A DNA stretch of 64,000 nt from CAYXVJ01 sp964558445 (GTDB lineage: Bacteria > Bacillota > Clostridia > Saccharofermentanales > Fastidiosipilaceae): positions 1 to 64,000 of the forward strand of contig CAZLEA010000001.1 of the NCBI GenBank assembly GCA_964558445.1. The letters are read 5' to 3'. The notes below the pieces were generated by a model that saw nothing but the letters and a program-made list of their open reading frames with translations, searched no databases and was not told the DNA's origin. The position numbers and the translations under genes were made by a program. Below, piece by piece: positions 9,035 through 17,592 of the stretch (position 1 is the first letter of the stretch; each line of letters opens with the position of its first letter).

Positions 9035-9820
9035 TCAATAATGCAGTAAACTGCGAAACAGTGCTTTGCCATCGTTGCTGCGTCCTTCGACGGCAGCAAC
9101 CCGGTTACTGCGAAATGCTTCCGGCAGTGTTGCTGTATCGAGCTTCATCCCGTAGAGATACACCTTCTCTTGATACTTCACTTCGGAGAGGAAATTGATA
9201 TCGATCCCCTGGATACCATGTTCCTCTTGGATCCCAAACCTGTGGTAGAAGTAGTCAAGCGTCCAAGCAACGTAGCGCGTGTTGTTGACATGACGATTGC
9301 GATCCAAGTCACTGAAGTCGGCGAACTTCGCAAACCCGCTCTCATCGGGCAGATCCAGCTGACCGTTCTTCAGACGAAGCGGGTTGAACCCGAGCGCATT
9401 CTCCTCGGGATAGATATAATCGCAGGTCAGATCATGGATGACGGACGGACGAAGCGGTCGATGACTCTCCTTATCCGTCAGGAACCAAGAAGAGCTCGCC
9501 TTGGCGACGAGCTTGCCCTCTGTAGTTTCGATTACGAAGTCACGAATGAAGTAGAGTCGATCAATCTCTCGGCACCAAGTCCGTATCATCAAGCGATCGC
9601 CCCAATACGGGTACGCGTAGAGTCGAAGCGAGATACCGCTCAAGAGGAACACCATGCCTCTGGGATCCAAGACTTCGCTTCCCGTGCCGAGTGCCCCCGA
9701 GTGTTCGGAGGCTGCTTCTTGCATCATGGAGAAGAGCGCATCGACATGCAGACGATCCCACAGATCGGATTCAGTGCTTCTTATCTCAAATTGCTTGGTC
9801 AGTTGTTTGTTATCGATCAT
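9035..9820 (-). CDS. acyl-ACP thioesterase
   Basis: 261 residues, the usual size for bacterial acyl-[acyl-carrier-protein] thioesterases of the FatA/FatB (double hotdog) family. N-terminal hotdog has the substrate-shaping pattern WDRLHVDALFSMMQEAASEHS; the linker shows WFLTDKESHRPLRP; the second hotdog contains DLDRNRHVNNTRYVAW with the Asn-His pair of the active site. It releases free fatty acids from ACP in the cytosol, setting chain length. Its start codon abuts the stop of the upstream small membrane protein gene, so the two are co-transcribed. Confidence 0.92.
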   Translation of the reverse strand: MIDNKQLTKQFEIRSTESDLWDRLHVDALFSMMQEAASEHSGALGTGSEVLDPRGMVFLLSGISLRLYAYPYWGDRLMIRTWCREIDRLYFIRDFVIETTEGKLVAKASSSWFLTDKESHRPLRPSVIHDLTCDYIYPEENALGFNPLRLKNGQLDLPDESGFAKFADFSDLDRNRHVNNTRYVAWTLDYFYHRFGIQEEHGIQGIDINFLSEVKYQEKVYLYGMKLDTATLPEAFRSNRVAAVEGRSNDGKALFRSLLHY

Positions 9821-10510
9821 TTAGAGGCCTACAACCGGATTGTAACGTACGCGATGACGGGCGAAACGATGCATATTCTTCACGATCCGCTCGTTTGGCG
9901 AGATAATGACCAAGGTTCTAGCACCTTCGAACTGCGAGACCAAGAACCAGTTCTTATCGTCTGCGGGGTTCGCAGCCAGATTCTTGATCTTGATGTTCTG
10001 CTGCTTGGAATAGGTTCTGTACTCGTCACTGTTCACTGCAGCCATGATCTCCAGATCCTTGGCCTTGACACTGTAGGCACGCTTGCGGCGGCGGCGCGCG
10101 ACGATCGTATCGATATCCAGATCACCCTTGGTCACGACATACTCGAACTCCTTGTTCAAGCTCGTGATCAGCCACCATGCGCCGAACGCACCACCGATGA
10201 CAATCAGGGGCAGTAAGCTGAGCAGGAACGGAACAACACCTGCAAAAATAAACGCTAGCAAAATCAACAGGGTATAAGCGATCATCAGACCTGCGATCTT
10301 CAGATAATCGATGCCCTGAAGCTTCCTGCGCACGATGATCTCGATAAATGTATCCGTACTGCTATCCTCTTGATACTGCTTATAAGCTCTGCTGAGCGCG
10401 GACTCGGCTTCTTCCTCCGTCACTTGAGGTGCCGGCACGCTGCGAAGCGTCTCCTCTGCCTGACGATCAAGATTCGTCTTAGTCTCTCTGATCTCTTCGT
10501 TATCCATCAT
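9821..10510 (-). CDS. small membrane protein, DUF6106-like
   Basis: 229 residues. A charged N-terminus (1-75) is followed by two closely spaced membrane helices (about 73-93 and 95-117), then a C-terminal domain rich in basic residues (ARRRRKRAY near 138-146) with alternating strands and NIKIKNLAA. This resembles the clostridial family I recall as DUF6106; that link was not verified. It directly precedes the thioesterase gene (no gap), so a link with membrane lipid metabolism is possible but only inferred. Confidence 0.72.
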   Translation of the reverse strand: MMDNEEIRETKTNLDRQAEETLRSVPAPQVTEEEAESALSRAYKQYQEDSSTDTFIEIIVRRKLQGIDYLKIAGLMIAYTLLILLAFIFAGVVPFLLSLLPLIVIGGAFGAWWLITSLNKEFEYVVTKGDLDIDTIVARRRRKRAYSVKAKDLEIMAAVNSDEYRTYSKQQNIKIKNLAANPADDKNWFLVSQFEGARTLVIISPNERIVKNMHRFARHRVRYNPVVGL

Positions 10511-10558
10511 TGGCCTCCTGCTAAACTACTATCCTTATAGTAACGGAATCCAAGGAAT

Positions 10559-10594
10559 TAAAAAAGGTCTGCCGGTAATTCTTCCGACAGACCT
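10559..10594 (-). terminator. Rho-independent terminator of groESL
   Basis: On the minus strand AGGTCTGTCGG pairs with CCGGCAGACCT over an 8-base loop, then TTTTTT. It starts 18 bases after the groEL stop. Confidence 0.9.
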
Positions 10595-10612
10595 CACTCC
10601 TAAGACTGTAAA

Positions 10613-12226
10613 TTAGTACATTTCGGGTCCTGCGGCGACGGGCGCGACAGGCTCGGGGATATCCGCCACGATAGCTTCCGTGGTCAAGAGCATAGATGCG
10701 ACAGATGCGGCGTTCTGCAGTGCGCTTCTGGTCACCTTGGCCGGATCGACGATACCGGCAGCGATCATGTCCTCATACTTCTCGCTGATGACGTTGTAAC
10801 CGACACCCTTGTCTGCGTTCTTGACGCCTTCTGCTACGACGGAGCCTTCGAGTCCTGCGTTGATCGCGATCTGGCGAAGCGGCTCCTCGAGAGCGCGAAG
10901 CACGATGCTGACACCGGTGCGAACGTCACCCTCCAGATCATCCATCAATTCGCGGACGGCAGGCATGCTATCGATGTAAGTCGAACCGCCACCTGCGACG
11001 ATGCCTTCTTCCACAGCGGCACGTGTAGCGGCCAAGGCGTCCTCGATGCGAAGCTTGCGCTCCTTCATCTCTGTCTCGGTTGCCGCACCGACCTTGATGA
11101 CGGCGACACCGCCTGCAAGCTTGGCCAGACGCTCCTGGAGCTTCTCACGATCGAAGTCGGACGTGGTATCGGCAATCTGATTGCGAATCTGGGCCACACG
11201 GGCTTCGATCGCACTCTTCTCGCCGCCACCGTCGACGATGATGGTGTTCTCCTTCAAGACCTTGACTTGACGGGCCGTACCGAGGTGCTCAAGCGTTGCA
11301 TCCTTGAGTTCGAGGCCAAGATCCGAGGTTAGTACCTGTGCGCCGGTCAAGGTCGCGATGTCTTGGAGCATCTCCTTGCGACGATCGCCGAAACCGGGGG
11401 CCTTGACTGCTACAGTTACGAAGGTGCCGCGCAGCTTGTTCAGGATCAGAGTCGAGAGAGCCTCACCCTCGACGTCTTCGGCGATAATCAAGAGCTTCTT
11501 ACCGGTCTTGATCACCTGCTCCAAGAGAGGAAGGATATCTTGAATATTCGTAATCTTCTTATCGGTCACGAGGATGTACGCTTCATCCAAGGTAGCATCC
11601 ATCTTGTCCATATCGGTCGCCATGTAGGCACTGATATAGCCGCGATCGAACTGCATTCCCTCAACAACTTCAAGCTCGGTGATCATGGTCTTGGATTCTT
11701 CGACCGTGATGACACCGTCTGCCGAGACCTTGTCCATCGCCTCGGAGATCAACTCACCGACTTCGTCATCACCGGCAGAGACTGCACCGACACGGGCGAT
11801 ATCATGCTTCGTGCTAACTGCGCGAGAAGCTTCCTTGATGCTCTCAACGGCTACATCGACTGCCTTGGTAATACCCTGACGCAGAATCATCGGGTTCGCA
11901 CCGGCTGCAATATTCTTCAGGCCTTCGCGGATAATCGCTTGGGCGAGAAGAGTTGCGGTTGTAGTACCGTCACCGGCTACGTCGTTTGTCTTCGTCGCCA
12001 CTTCCTTCACCAGCTGTGCGCCCATGTTCTCGAAGCGATCCTCGAGCTCGATCTCCTTGGCGATCGTCACACCGTCGTTGGTGATCAGGGGGCTGCCGTA
12101 CTTCTTATCCAGTACGACGTTTCGGCCCTTGGGACCCAGGGTAATCTTCACCGTATCGGCGAGCTTATTGACACCGCGCTCCAGAGACTTGCGTGCGTCC
12201 TCGTTGTATAGCAGATCTTTTGCCAT
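10613..12226 (-). CDS. groL: 60 kDa chaperonin GroEL
   Basis: 537 residues, near full family length. Clear hallmarks: KFLxN-like start MAKDLLYNEDARKSLERGVNKLADTV, ATP-binding GDGTTTATLLAQ (about 85-96), apical VVEGMQFDRGYISAY and the equatorial C-terminal half with GLEGSVV. Folds proteins in the cytosol as a double heptameric ring with GroES. The C-terminal tail ends in PVAAGPEMY rather than a GGM repeat, so the usual flexible tail is short. Second gene of the groES-groEL operon, 48 bases after groES. Confidence 0.98.
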   Translation of the reverse strand: MAKDLLYNEDARKSLERGVNKLADTVKITLGPKGRNVVLDKKYGSPLITNDGVTIAKEIELEDRFENMGAQLVKEVATKTNDVAGDGTTTATLLAQAIIREGLKNIAAGANPMILRQGITKAVDVAVESIKEASRAVSTKHDIARVGAVSAGDDEVGELISEAMDKVSADGVITVEESKTMITELEVVEGMQFDRGYISAYMATDMDKMDATLDEAYILVTDKKITNIQDILPLLEQVIKTGKKLLIIAEDVEGEALSTLILNKLRGTFVTVAVKAPGFGDRRKEMLQDIATLTGAQVLTSDLGLELKDATLEHLGTARQVKVLKENTIIVDGGGEKSAIEARVAQIRNQIADTTSDFDREKLQERLAKLAGGVAVIKVGAATETEMKERKLRIEDALAATRAAVEEGIVAGGGSTYIDSMPAVRELMDDLEGDVRTGVSIVLRALEEPLRQIAINAGLEGSVVAEGVKNADKGVGYNVISEKYEDMIAAGIVDPAKVTRSALQNAASVASMLLTTEAIVADIPEPVAPVAAGPEMY

Positions 12227-12274
12227 TCTAAACCTCCATCAATAAATATGTTTACGTTCGTTCAATTAAATGAC

Positions 12275-12559
12275 TTACTCGACAATCGCCAAGATATCGC
12301 TCTCGCGAAGGATCGTGTATTCGACACCATCAATCTTGACTTCGGTACCCGCATACTTGCTGATCAGAACACGGTCGCCGACTTCAAGCTCCATGATGAC
12401 ATCCTTACCGTCAACCACGCCACCGGGGCCGACTGCGACAACTTCCGCAATCTGGGGCTTCTCTTGAGCACTACCGGGCAGAACGATACCGCTCTTCGTG
12501 GTCTCTTCGTTCTCTACCATCTTGATCACTACACGATCGGCTAAGGGTTTAATTGTCAT
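12275..12559 (-). CDS. groS: 10 kDa co-chaperonin GroES
   Basis: 94 residues, standard length. Begins MTIKPLADRVVIKMVE; mobile loop region EETTKSGIVLPGSAQEKPQ (about 18-36); then GDRVLISKYAGTEVKIDG. Caps the GroEL ring. A Shine-Dalgarno (GAGGAGG) lies upstream. The leader contains a CIRCE-type operator, so the operon is probably repressed by HrcA. Confidence 0.97.
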   Translation of the reverse strand: MTIKPLADRVVIKMVENEETTKSGIVLPGSAQEKPQIAEVVAVGPGGVVDGKDVIMELEVGDRVLISKYAGTEVKIDGVEYTILRESDILAIVE

Positions 12560-12592
12560 GTAAATACCTCCTCGAAAATATGAATTTAACTG

Positions 12593-12619
12593 TTAGCAGT
12601 CTTAGGTCTCGATTGCTAA
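12593..12619 (-). promoter_or_regulatory. CIRCE operator (HrcA site) before groESL
   Basis: TTAGCAGTC, nine bases, GATTGCTAA. Compared with the CIRCE consensus TTAGCACTC-N9-GAGTGCTAA each arm has one mismatch and the spacer length is exact. Placed between the promoter and the groES start codon, the normal position. Confidence 0.9.
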
Positions 12620-12627
12620 CAAAGCAA

Positions 12628-12655
12628 AGTATAGACTATTGTCAGAGAAAGTCAA
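12628..12655 (-). promoter_or_regulatory. sigma-A type promoter of groESL
   Basis: On the minus strand TTGACT (12655-12650), 16-base spacer, TATACT (12633-12628). The CIRCE element begins 8 bases downstream, so HrcA would sit at the transcription start. Confidence 0.75.
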
Positions 12656-12687
12656 GGAACGGCTTGTAAACAATTTTGAAACAAGAA

Positions 12688-12720
12688 ACAGCCCCCGAAC
12701 GATCCTTGTCCGAAGGCTGT
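12688..12720 (-). terminator. terminator after first LCP gene
   Basis: Minus strand ACAGCCTTCGGAC / GTTCGGGGGCTGT hairpin with loop AAGGATC, followed by TTCTTGTTTC. Lies about 50 bases beyond the LCP stop codon. Confidence 0.75.
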
Positions 12721-12772
12721 CTTGGTGTGATAGATCAATATTATGCAATCAAAGCTAGCTAATAAATACAGC

Positions 12773-14566
12773 TTAACCTTCGGGGTTTGCCTCGGGAGCC
12801 GCTGTCGGTGAAGGAGTCGGCGTCGGTGTATTCGTTGGNNNNNNNNNNNNNNNNNNNNNNNNNNNNNNNNNNNNNNNNNNNNNNNNNNNNNNNNNNNNNN
12901 NNNNNNNNNNNNNNNNNNNNNNNNNNNNNNNNNNNNNNGTACTTGTCGGCGCCGGCGTCTCTTGAGGCTTCGAGGTTGTCGTAGGAACTGTCGTTTGCGA
13001 CGTGCTCTCGGACGGCACCGTCGAAGACGAAGATGCGGGACCGGTCGGCTCCGGTGGCGTCGTTGTTACGGGCCTACCCGAACTGCCCTTCGGCAATTGG
13101 GCGACACCATCGATAACTTGGATCGGTGTGTTGCTGCTCCAGCCATCGCTGCCCACATAGGAGAGACCACCGAATTGACCGGTGAGTACGGAGTGGGGCA
13201 TCTCGATGTATTGCATGCCGACATACTCCATCGGCGTGTACGGCACGAGCGGTACCGGTATAAAGGACGTCATCGTCTCGTTGTAGACGAACTCGTGGAG
13301 CGCAGGGATCGTCATATTGAAGTTCACGCGATTGACCCATGCGCCGGAATTGTCCTGCCAATAGGTCCCTGTTATCGGTACTTGCATCTGCTCGACATCT
13401 GCACTCATAGCAGGCAGAAGCGAGGCGATCATGCCGGTTAACTCGGTCTGCGTGTAATTGGTTGCAATCATATCGAAACCGGCCTTCGCGAGGCGCACCA
13501 GTTGCAGCAGATTTGCCGTCTTCATCTTGTCGTAGGACTTGACCAGGATCTCACGCTGCCTCGACATACGCTGATAGTCGCTATCGAGCTTACGCATGCG
13601 TGCGTATGCAATCGTTTGTCGCCCGTTTAGGTGCAGCAGACCGCCTTCGTCGATCGTATCGACCCAGTTTGTTCGGTCGTCCCAGCCTTCGTACATCACG
13701 TTCTGTTCAATAATACAGGCGTTTAGATACGACAAGACCTGCGGGTCATCCTCGACCTCGATCTCAAGACCGCCGATCGCATCGACCAGGTTCTCCGCAT
13801 CCAGGATATTGACCATGATATAGTGCTCGATATTGAGCAAGAAGTTCTGATTCAGTGTTTGCATCAGGTAATCCGGCCCGTAGATATTCGCCTCATTTAG
13901 CTTCGCCGGAACCGATCGACCGGGCAGATAGACGAGTATATCGCGCTGGAAGGACGTGAGCTTGATTGTATCCTCTTCCTTATCGATCGTAAGCAGCATC
14001 ATCGTATCCGAACGCTCGTAGCTCTGCCCCGAGGCGTCTCTGGAATCTGTTCCGATGATAAGTATATTGGTTAATTTCTTGTTGTATTCGATACCTGAGA
14101 GATAATCCGTATTCTTCGGAATCGTCGGTCGATCGCCAAGCGTCCCCTCGGTCGGTTCGGCGTCCTCATCCGGTTCGCTTGGATCCATGTCCGATGTCTG
14201 GACGATTGGCAGGGTGTCGGTAGGAAGGATGCTCGGAGCCGTCAGCCCCGTCTCTGCACCTGAGATGAGCCACTGCCAGAAGAAGAAGGCCGCGACAAAC
14301 ACGGTTCCCAAGGTAGCAAGCACAATCACAGCAGCACGCTTCCAGAAGCGTCCACCCTTCTTCTTGGCCGCAAGCTTCGCCTGTTTGCTGCGACGCTTCG
14401 CAGTCGGATCGGCCTTCAGGGGACGGTGCGGCAACTTATTGTCCAGCATATCGTCGAATGCCGAATCATCTTCATACGCGAAAGGTTTGCGCATCTGCAA
14501 TTCATCATCCGTACGGACATCCTCGTTTGGCTCGATGGGGTTATCGTTGTCAACTCGCTTCTTCAC
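12773..14566 (-). CDS. LytR-CpsA-Psr (LCP) family wall-polymer ligase, P/T-rich tail with gap
   Basis: About 597 residues, with a 100-N gap in the tail. Cytosolic basic N-terminus (to ~70), membrane helix (about 74-95), then an outer LCP domain: NILIIGTDSRDASGQSYERSDTMM, LTSFQRDILVYLPG, NILDAENLVDAIGGLEIEV and LLHLNGRQTIAYARMRKLDSDYQR. The Asp/Arg residues that bind the polyprenyl-pyrophosphate are present. LCP enzymes transfer glycopolymers from a lipid carrier to peptidoglycan. The C-terminus is a Pro/Thr/Ser-rich low-complexity region (TPTPTPSPTAA) likely to span the wall; the repeat nature probably broke the assembly. A paralogue lies just upstream. Confidence 0.93.
   Translation of the reverse strand: MKKRVDNDNPIEPNEDVRTDDELQMRKPFAYEDDSAFDDMLDNKLPHRPLKADPTAKRRSKQAKLAAKKKGGRFWKRAAVIVLATLGTVFVAAFFFWQWLISGAETGLTAPSILPTDTLPIVQTSDMDPSEPDEDAEPTEGTLGDRPTIPKNTDYLSGIEYNKKLTNILIIGTDSRDASGQSYERSDTMMLLTIDKEEDTIKLTSFQRDILVYLPGRSVPAKLNEANIYGPDYLMQTLNQNFLLNIEHYIMVNILDAENLVDAIGGLEIEVEDDPQVLSYLNACIIEQNVMYEGWDDRTNWVDTIDEGGLLHLNGRQTIAYARMRKLDSDYQRMSRQREILVKSYDKMKTANLLQLVRLAKAGFDMIATNYTQTELTGMIASLLPAMSADVEQMQVPITGTYWQDNSGAWVNRVNFNMTIPALHEFVYNETMTSFIPVPLVPYTPMEYVGMQYIEMPHSVLTGQFGGLSYVGSDGWSSNTPIQVIDGVAQLPKGSSGRPVTTTPPEPTGPASSSSTVPSESTSQTTVPTTTSKPQETPAPTSXXXXXXXXXXXXXXXXXXXXXXXXXXXXXXXXXXPTNTPTPTPSPTAAPEANPEG
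12839..12938. other. assembly gap (100 N) in LCP tail
   Basis: Exactly 100 N. The flanks are not duplicated here but both encode Pro/Thr-rich low-complexity sequence in the same frame, so the true length is unknown. Confidence 0.97.
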
Positions 14567-14675
14567 GATCTTATGAACTCCAATCTCCGCTTCTCGGCGG
14601 ACCTATAAGTAGATTCTACAAGGTTGCCAAATATATTCATAGGAACAATGTTTAAGTATAAATGAATAAATATAA

Positions 14676-16223
14676 TTATGGCAAAGCCTGCTCCGCCCCT
14701 CCATCTTCCGGTATCGGTACATAGCCTTGCGGCGGCTCGACATGGACATAGCCGTTTGCCACCTGTCGCTCGTACTCCTCGATGCTTGCTTGACTTGCCG
14801 CTTCGAGGCCCATGACCGGTTCATATGCTTCGATGAAGCGGTCGGTTCCGGGCTCCAGGTAGTAATCCGTATAGATAGCCGGCGATTGCGGAATCTGCGG
14901 TACCGCCAGTTGATGGGTCAAGTCACCGTACACGAATTGATGGATCTCGGGATTCATCAGCTTGAAACTAGGTGCGATGTTCCCCGCTTGATCCTCCCAG
15001 AAACTGCCCGTAACAGGAATCTGCAATTGCTCCAGGCCGCTGTTCAGAGCCGGAATTACTTGGGTCGCCAGGGAGAAGATATCTCCGTAGGACAAATCCG
15101 TACGTACGAAGCCTAGCCCCTCGCGCACGACTTGCGCCATCTTGATCGGATTCTGCTTCATAAACTTCTGCAGCAGAAGTTCCATGACCTCACGCTGACG
15201 CTCCGTACGCCGATAGTCGCTATCGATCTTACGCACGCGCATATAGGCAAGCGTCTGCCGTCCGCTAAGAAGCTTGAGGCCGCCTTCGTCCAACTCATCG
15301 ACGTAGTTCTCGTTATACGTCCAGCCCTCTGCCAAAACGTTCTGTTCATAGATGGCCAGATTCATATAATGGAGGAAGCCCTCATCGTCCGGCACTTCAA
15401 TCTCTATACCGCCAAGCATATCGATGATTGTCTCCGTACCGGACATGTCGATCTCGACGTAATCTTGGATATCCAAACTGAGATTCTCGTTGATCGTGTG
15501 AATCAGCATCTCGGGACCGTGCATCAGCGCCGAGTTAATCTTCTTCAATTCTGCCGTATCCCCGCCGATATAAGCCAACATGTCGCGCTGGATCGAACTG
15601 AGCTTCAACTGCTTCGTATTATTATCGACGGTCAAGATCATAATTACGTCCGCCAAGTCATGCTCACCGTCATCGCGCGAGTCGGAACCGATGAGTAGAA
15701 TATTCTTAATCCCTTCGGCAAAGGCACTCTTCTCCGGTATCGGCGTCGGCGTAACATGGTGGACAGAGCCGCTCTCGTCCGTAATCTGTATGGTCGGGCT
15801 TGGTTTCGTCTGTTCCGGCTCCTTCATAAACTTACCGGTCACATAGGACCAGACCATACTGGCGCCGATCAGGAGCAGGGCGAGGAGAATCGATATGCCA
15901 AGAAACACCCGTGAGGCCCGCACACGTTTCCCACGCTTGGGCTTCGTCTGAGCTACAGCTCTGGCTTGAGCAAGCTCGCCCGCTCTAGTGGAACCCATGT
16001 CTTGCACCGGTTGCCTCGAACGCTGCCTCTCTTCTGCTCTTAGGCGTTGCCTCTCCTCTTCTCGCATGCGTAGCCTCGCCTCGATCGCGTCTCGCTCGCG
16101 GCCGGACGGCTTCGACGGAAATGCATGAATCTCGTCCGCATCGGCCCAGTCGGAGAAGGGCTTCCTTATATTCTCTTCGTTCTGATCCTCATGATCAGCA
16201 GGTTTGTCAGCATTGCGTTTCAA
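14676..16223 (-). CDS. second LCP family wall-polymer ligase
   Basis: 515 residues. A long, very charged cytosolic region (1-105, rich in E/R/Q) precedes one membrane helix (about 107-128). Outer LCP domain: NILLIGSDSRDDGEHDLADVIMI, LSSIQRDMLAYIGG, DMSGTETIIDMLGGIEIEV and LKLLSGRQTLAYMRVRKIDSDYRR. It ends in a shorter proline-containing tail. It parallels the neighbouring LCP gene throughout, so the pair arose by duplication. Two LCP proteins could use different polymers or share one target. galE upstream may supply UDP-galactose for such polymers. Confidence 0.94.
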   Translation of the reverse strand: MKRNADKPADHEDQNEENIRKPFSDWADADEIHAFPSKPSGRERDAIEARLRMREEERQRLRAEERQRSRQPVQDMGSTRAGELAQARAVAQTKPKRGKRVRASRVFLGISILLALLLIGASMVWSYVTGKFMKEPEQTKPSPTIQITDESGSVHHVTPTPIPEKSAFAEGIKNILLIGSDSRDDGEHDLADVIMILTVDNNTKQLKLSSIQRDMLAYIGGDTAELKKINSALMHGPEMLIHTINENLSLDIQDYVEIDMSGTETIIDMLGGIEIEVPDDEGFLHYMNLAIYEQNVLAEGWTYNENYVDELDEGGLKLLSGRQTLAYMRVRKIDSDYRRTERQREVMELLLQKFMKQNPIKMAQVVREGLGFVRTDLSYGDIFSLATQVIPALNSGLEQLQIPVTGSFWEDQAGNIAPSFKLMNPEIHQFVYGDLTHQLAVPQIPQSPAIYTDYYLEPGTDRFIEAYEPVMGLEAASQASIEEYERQVANGYVHVEPPQGYVPIPEDGGAEQALP

Positions 16224-16294
16224 TATATCTCACCTTATAGGACAAGCGACATCGGATGTCCGTGAATCAAATTATCATGCTCAATGGTATTGCC

Positions 16295-16322
16295 AAAAGA
16301 GCCAATACACACATATTGGCTC
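16295..16322 (-). terminator. terminator of galE
   Basis: Minus strand GAGCCAATA, 6-base loop, TATTGGCTC: a perfect 9-bp stem followed by TTTT. About 55 bases past the galE stop. Confidence 0.88.
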
Positions 16323-16377
16323 AATTATAACATGAGCTTGGCAGCGCTCATCTTAGAGAATTATTAGCAGGATTTAA

Positions 16378-17400
16378 TTACTTATCGTGATACCCGTTTG
16401 GATTCTGACTCTGCCAACGCCAAGTATCCTTGCACATATCGGTCACGTCCTTCTTGGCGGTCCAGCCGAACAATTCCTCGGCCTTCTTGGGATCCGCATA
16501 ACAAGCGGCGATGTCACCCGGACGACGATCCGTAATCACATAATTGATTACCTGGCCGGAGGCTTGCTCGAATGCGGCTACGAGATCCAAGACGGACAAG
16601 CCCACACCGGTACCCAGGTTCACCGCCTCCACGCCTGTATGTTCCAGGGCGTAATCGATCGCTGCCACGTGTCCTTGGGCGAGATCGACGACATGGATAT
16701 AGTCTCTGACACCGGTACCGTCCGGTGTATTATAATCGTTGCCGAATACGCTAAGCTGCTCCAAGCGGCCGACTGCGACCTGCGAGATGTAGGGCATCAA
16801 GTTGTTCGGAATACCGTTTGGATCCTCGCCGATCGTGCCGGAGTGATGTGCACCAATTGGATTGAAGTAGCGCAGTAGCACAACCGACCAATCCGGGTTC
16901 GCTGTATGGACGTCCGTCAGGATCTGCTCGTTCATCAATTTGGTCCAACCGTAGGGATTGGTACACGAGGTCGGGAAGTCCTCTCGAATCGGTACCGTGG
17001 CAGGATCGCCGTAAACGGTTGCAGAAGAGCTAAACACAATCTTCTTCACTTCATGCTTCTGCATTACATCACAGAGCGCAAGCGTACTCATCAGATTGTT
17101 CCGATAGTACTCGATCGGCTTGGCGACAGACTCGCCGACGGCCTTGAAGCCCGCGAAATGGATGACCGCCTCGATCTCGTGCTCAGTGAAGATTCGTTCG
17201 AGCAGATCTCTATCGCAGACATCGCCTTCGTATACCGTGATCTCATGACCCAAAATCGCTTCGACACGACGCACCGCCTCCGGCGAACTATTGCTGAAGT
17301 CGTCGATGACGATCGCTTCGTAACCTGCCGCTTCCAGTTCAATAATCGTGTGGGAACCAATATAGCCCGCTCCGCCTGTCGTTAGAATCTTCTTCATCAT
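16378..17400 (-). CDS. galE: UDP-glucose 4-epimerase
   Basis: 340 residues. NAD-binding GGAGYIGSHT (about 8-17), catalytic Ser/Thr in FSSSATVYG and Tyr-x-x-x-Lys in NPYGWTKLMNEQ, substrate region LRYFNPIGAH and DGTGVRDYIHVVDLA. Interconverts UDP-glucose and UDP-galactose in the cytosol. Two ATGs lie in tandem at the start; AGGAGG is better spaced for the second (17397). Adjacent to the LCP genes, so UDP-galactose for wall glycopolymers is a reasonable role, besides galactose use (galM is elsewhere in the window). Confidence 0.96.
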   Translation of the reverse strand: MMKKILTTGGAGYIGSHTIIELEAAGYEAIVIDDFSNSSPEAVRRVEAILGHEITVYEGDVCDRDLLERIFTEHEIEAVIHFAGFKAVGESVAKPIEYYRNNLMSTLALCDVMQKHEVKKIVFSSSATVYGDPATVPIREDFPTSCTNPYGWTKLMNEQILTDVHTANPDWSVVLLRYFNPIGAHHSGTIGEDPNGIPNNLMPYISQVAVGRLEQLSVFGNDYNTPDGTGVRDYIHVVDLAQGHVAAIDYALEHTGVEAVNLGTGVGLSVLDLVAAFEQASGQVINYVITDRRPGDIAACYADPKKAEELFGWTAKKDVTDMCKDTWRWQSQNPNGYHDK

Positions 17401-17512
17401 AGCCTCCTACATAATCTCGGAATCGTTCATTTAACTTCTAATAGAATACGTTGATTCCGTTTGCTTGTCGAGAGCGCAAACGAGAGTAAACTGCCTGTTT
17501 ACAAACCGTTTT

Positions 17513-17542
17513 GGCATTCGCCAAAAAATACTGGCAAATGCC
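17513..17542. promoter_or_regulatory. operator-like inverted repeat overlapping ABC exporter promoter
   Basis: GGCATTCGCCA and TGGCAAATGCC form an imperfect inverted repeat (one mismatch, 8-base spacer). Its right arm overlaps the -35 element cTGGCA (17531-17536) of an extended promoter: 17-base spacer, then TGGTAGAAT at 17551-17559. A repressor bound here could block the exporter operon. No regulator gene is adjacent. Confidence 0.55.
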
Positions 17543-17592
17543 CCGAACTCTGGTAGAATAAGTCCGCTCCGATGTTATGAATGAGGTATGAG

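Noticed and set aside
11363..12211. 282-residue open frame opposite groEL
   Set aside because: Antisense shadow of a highly expressed gene with biased codons; no ribosome site or known domain.
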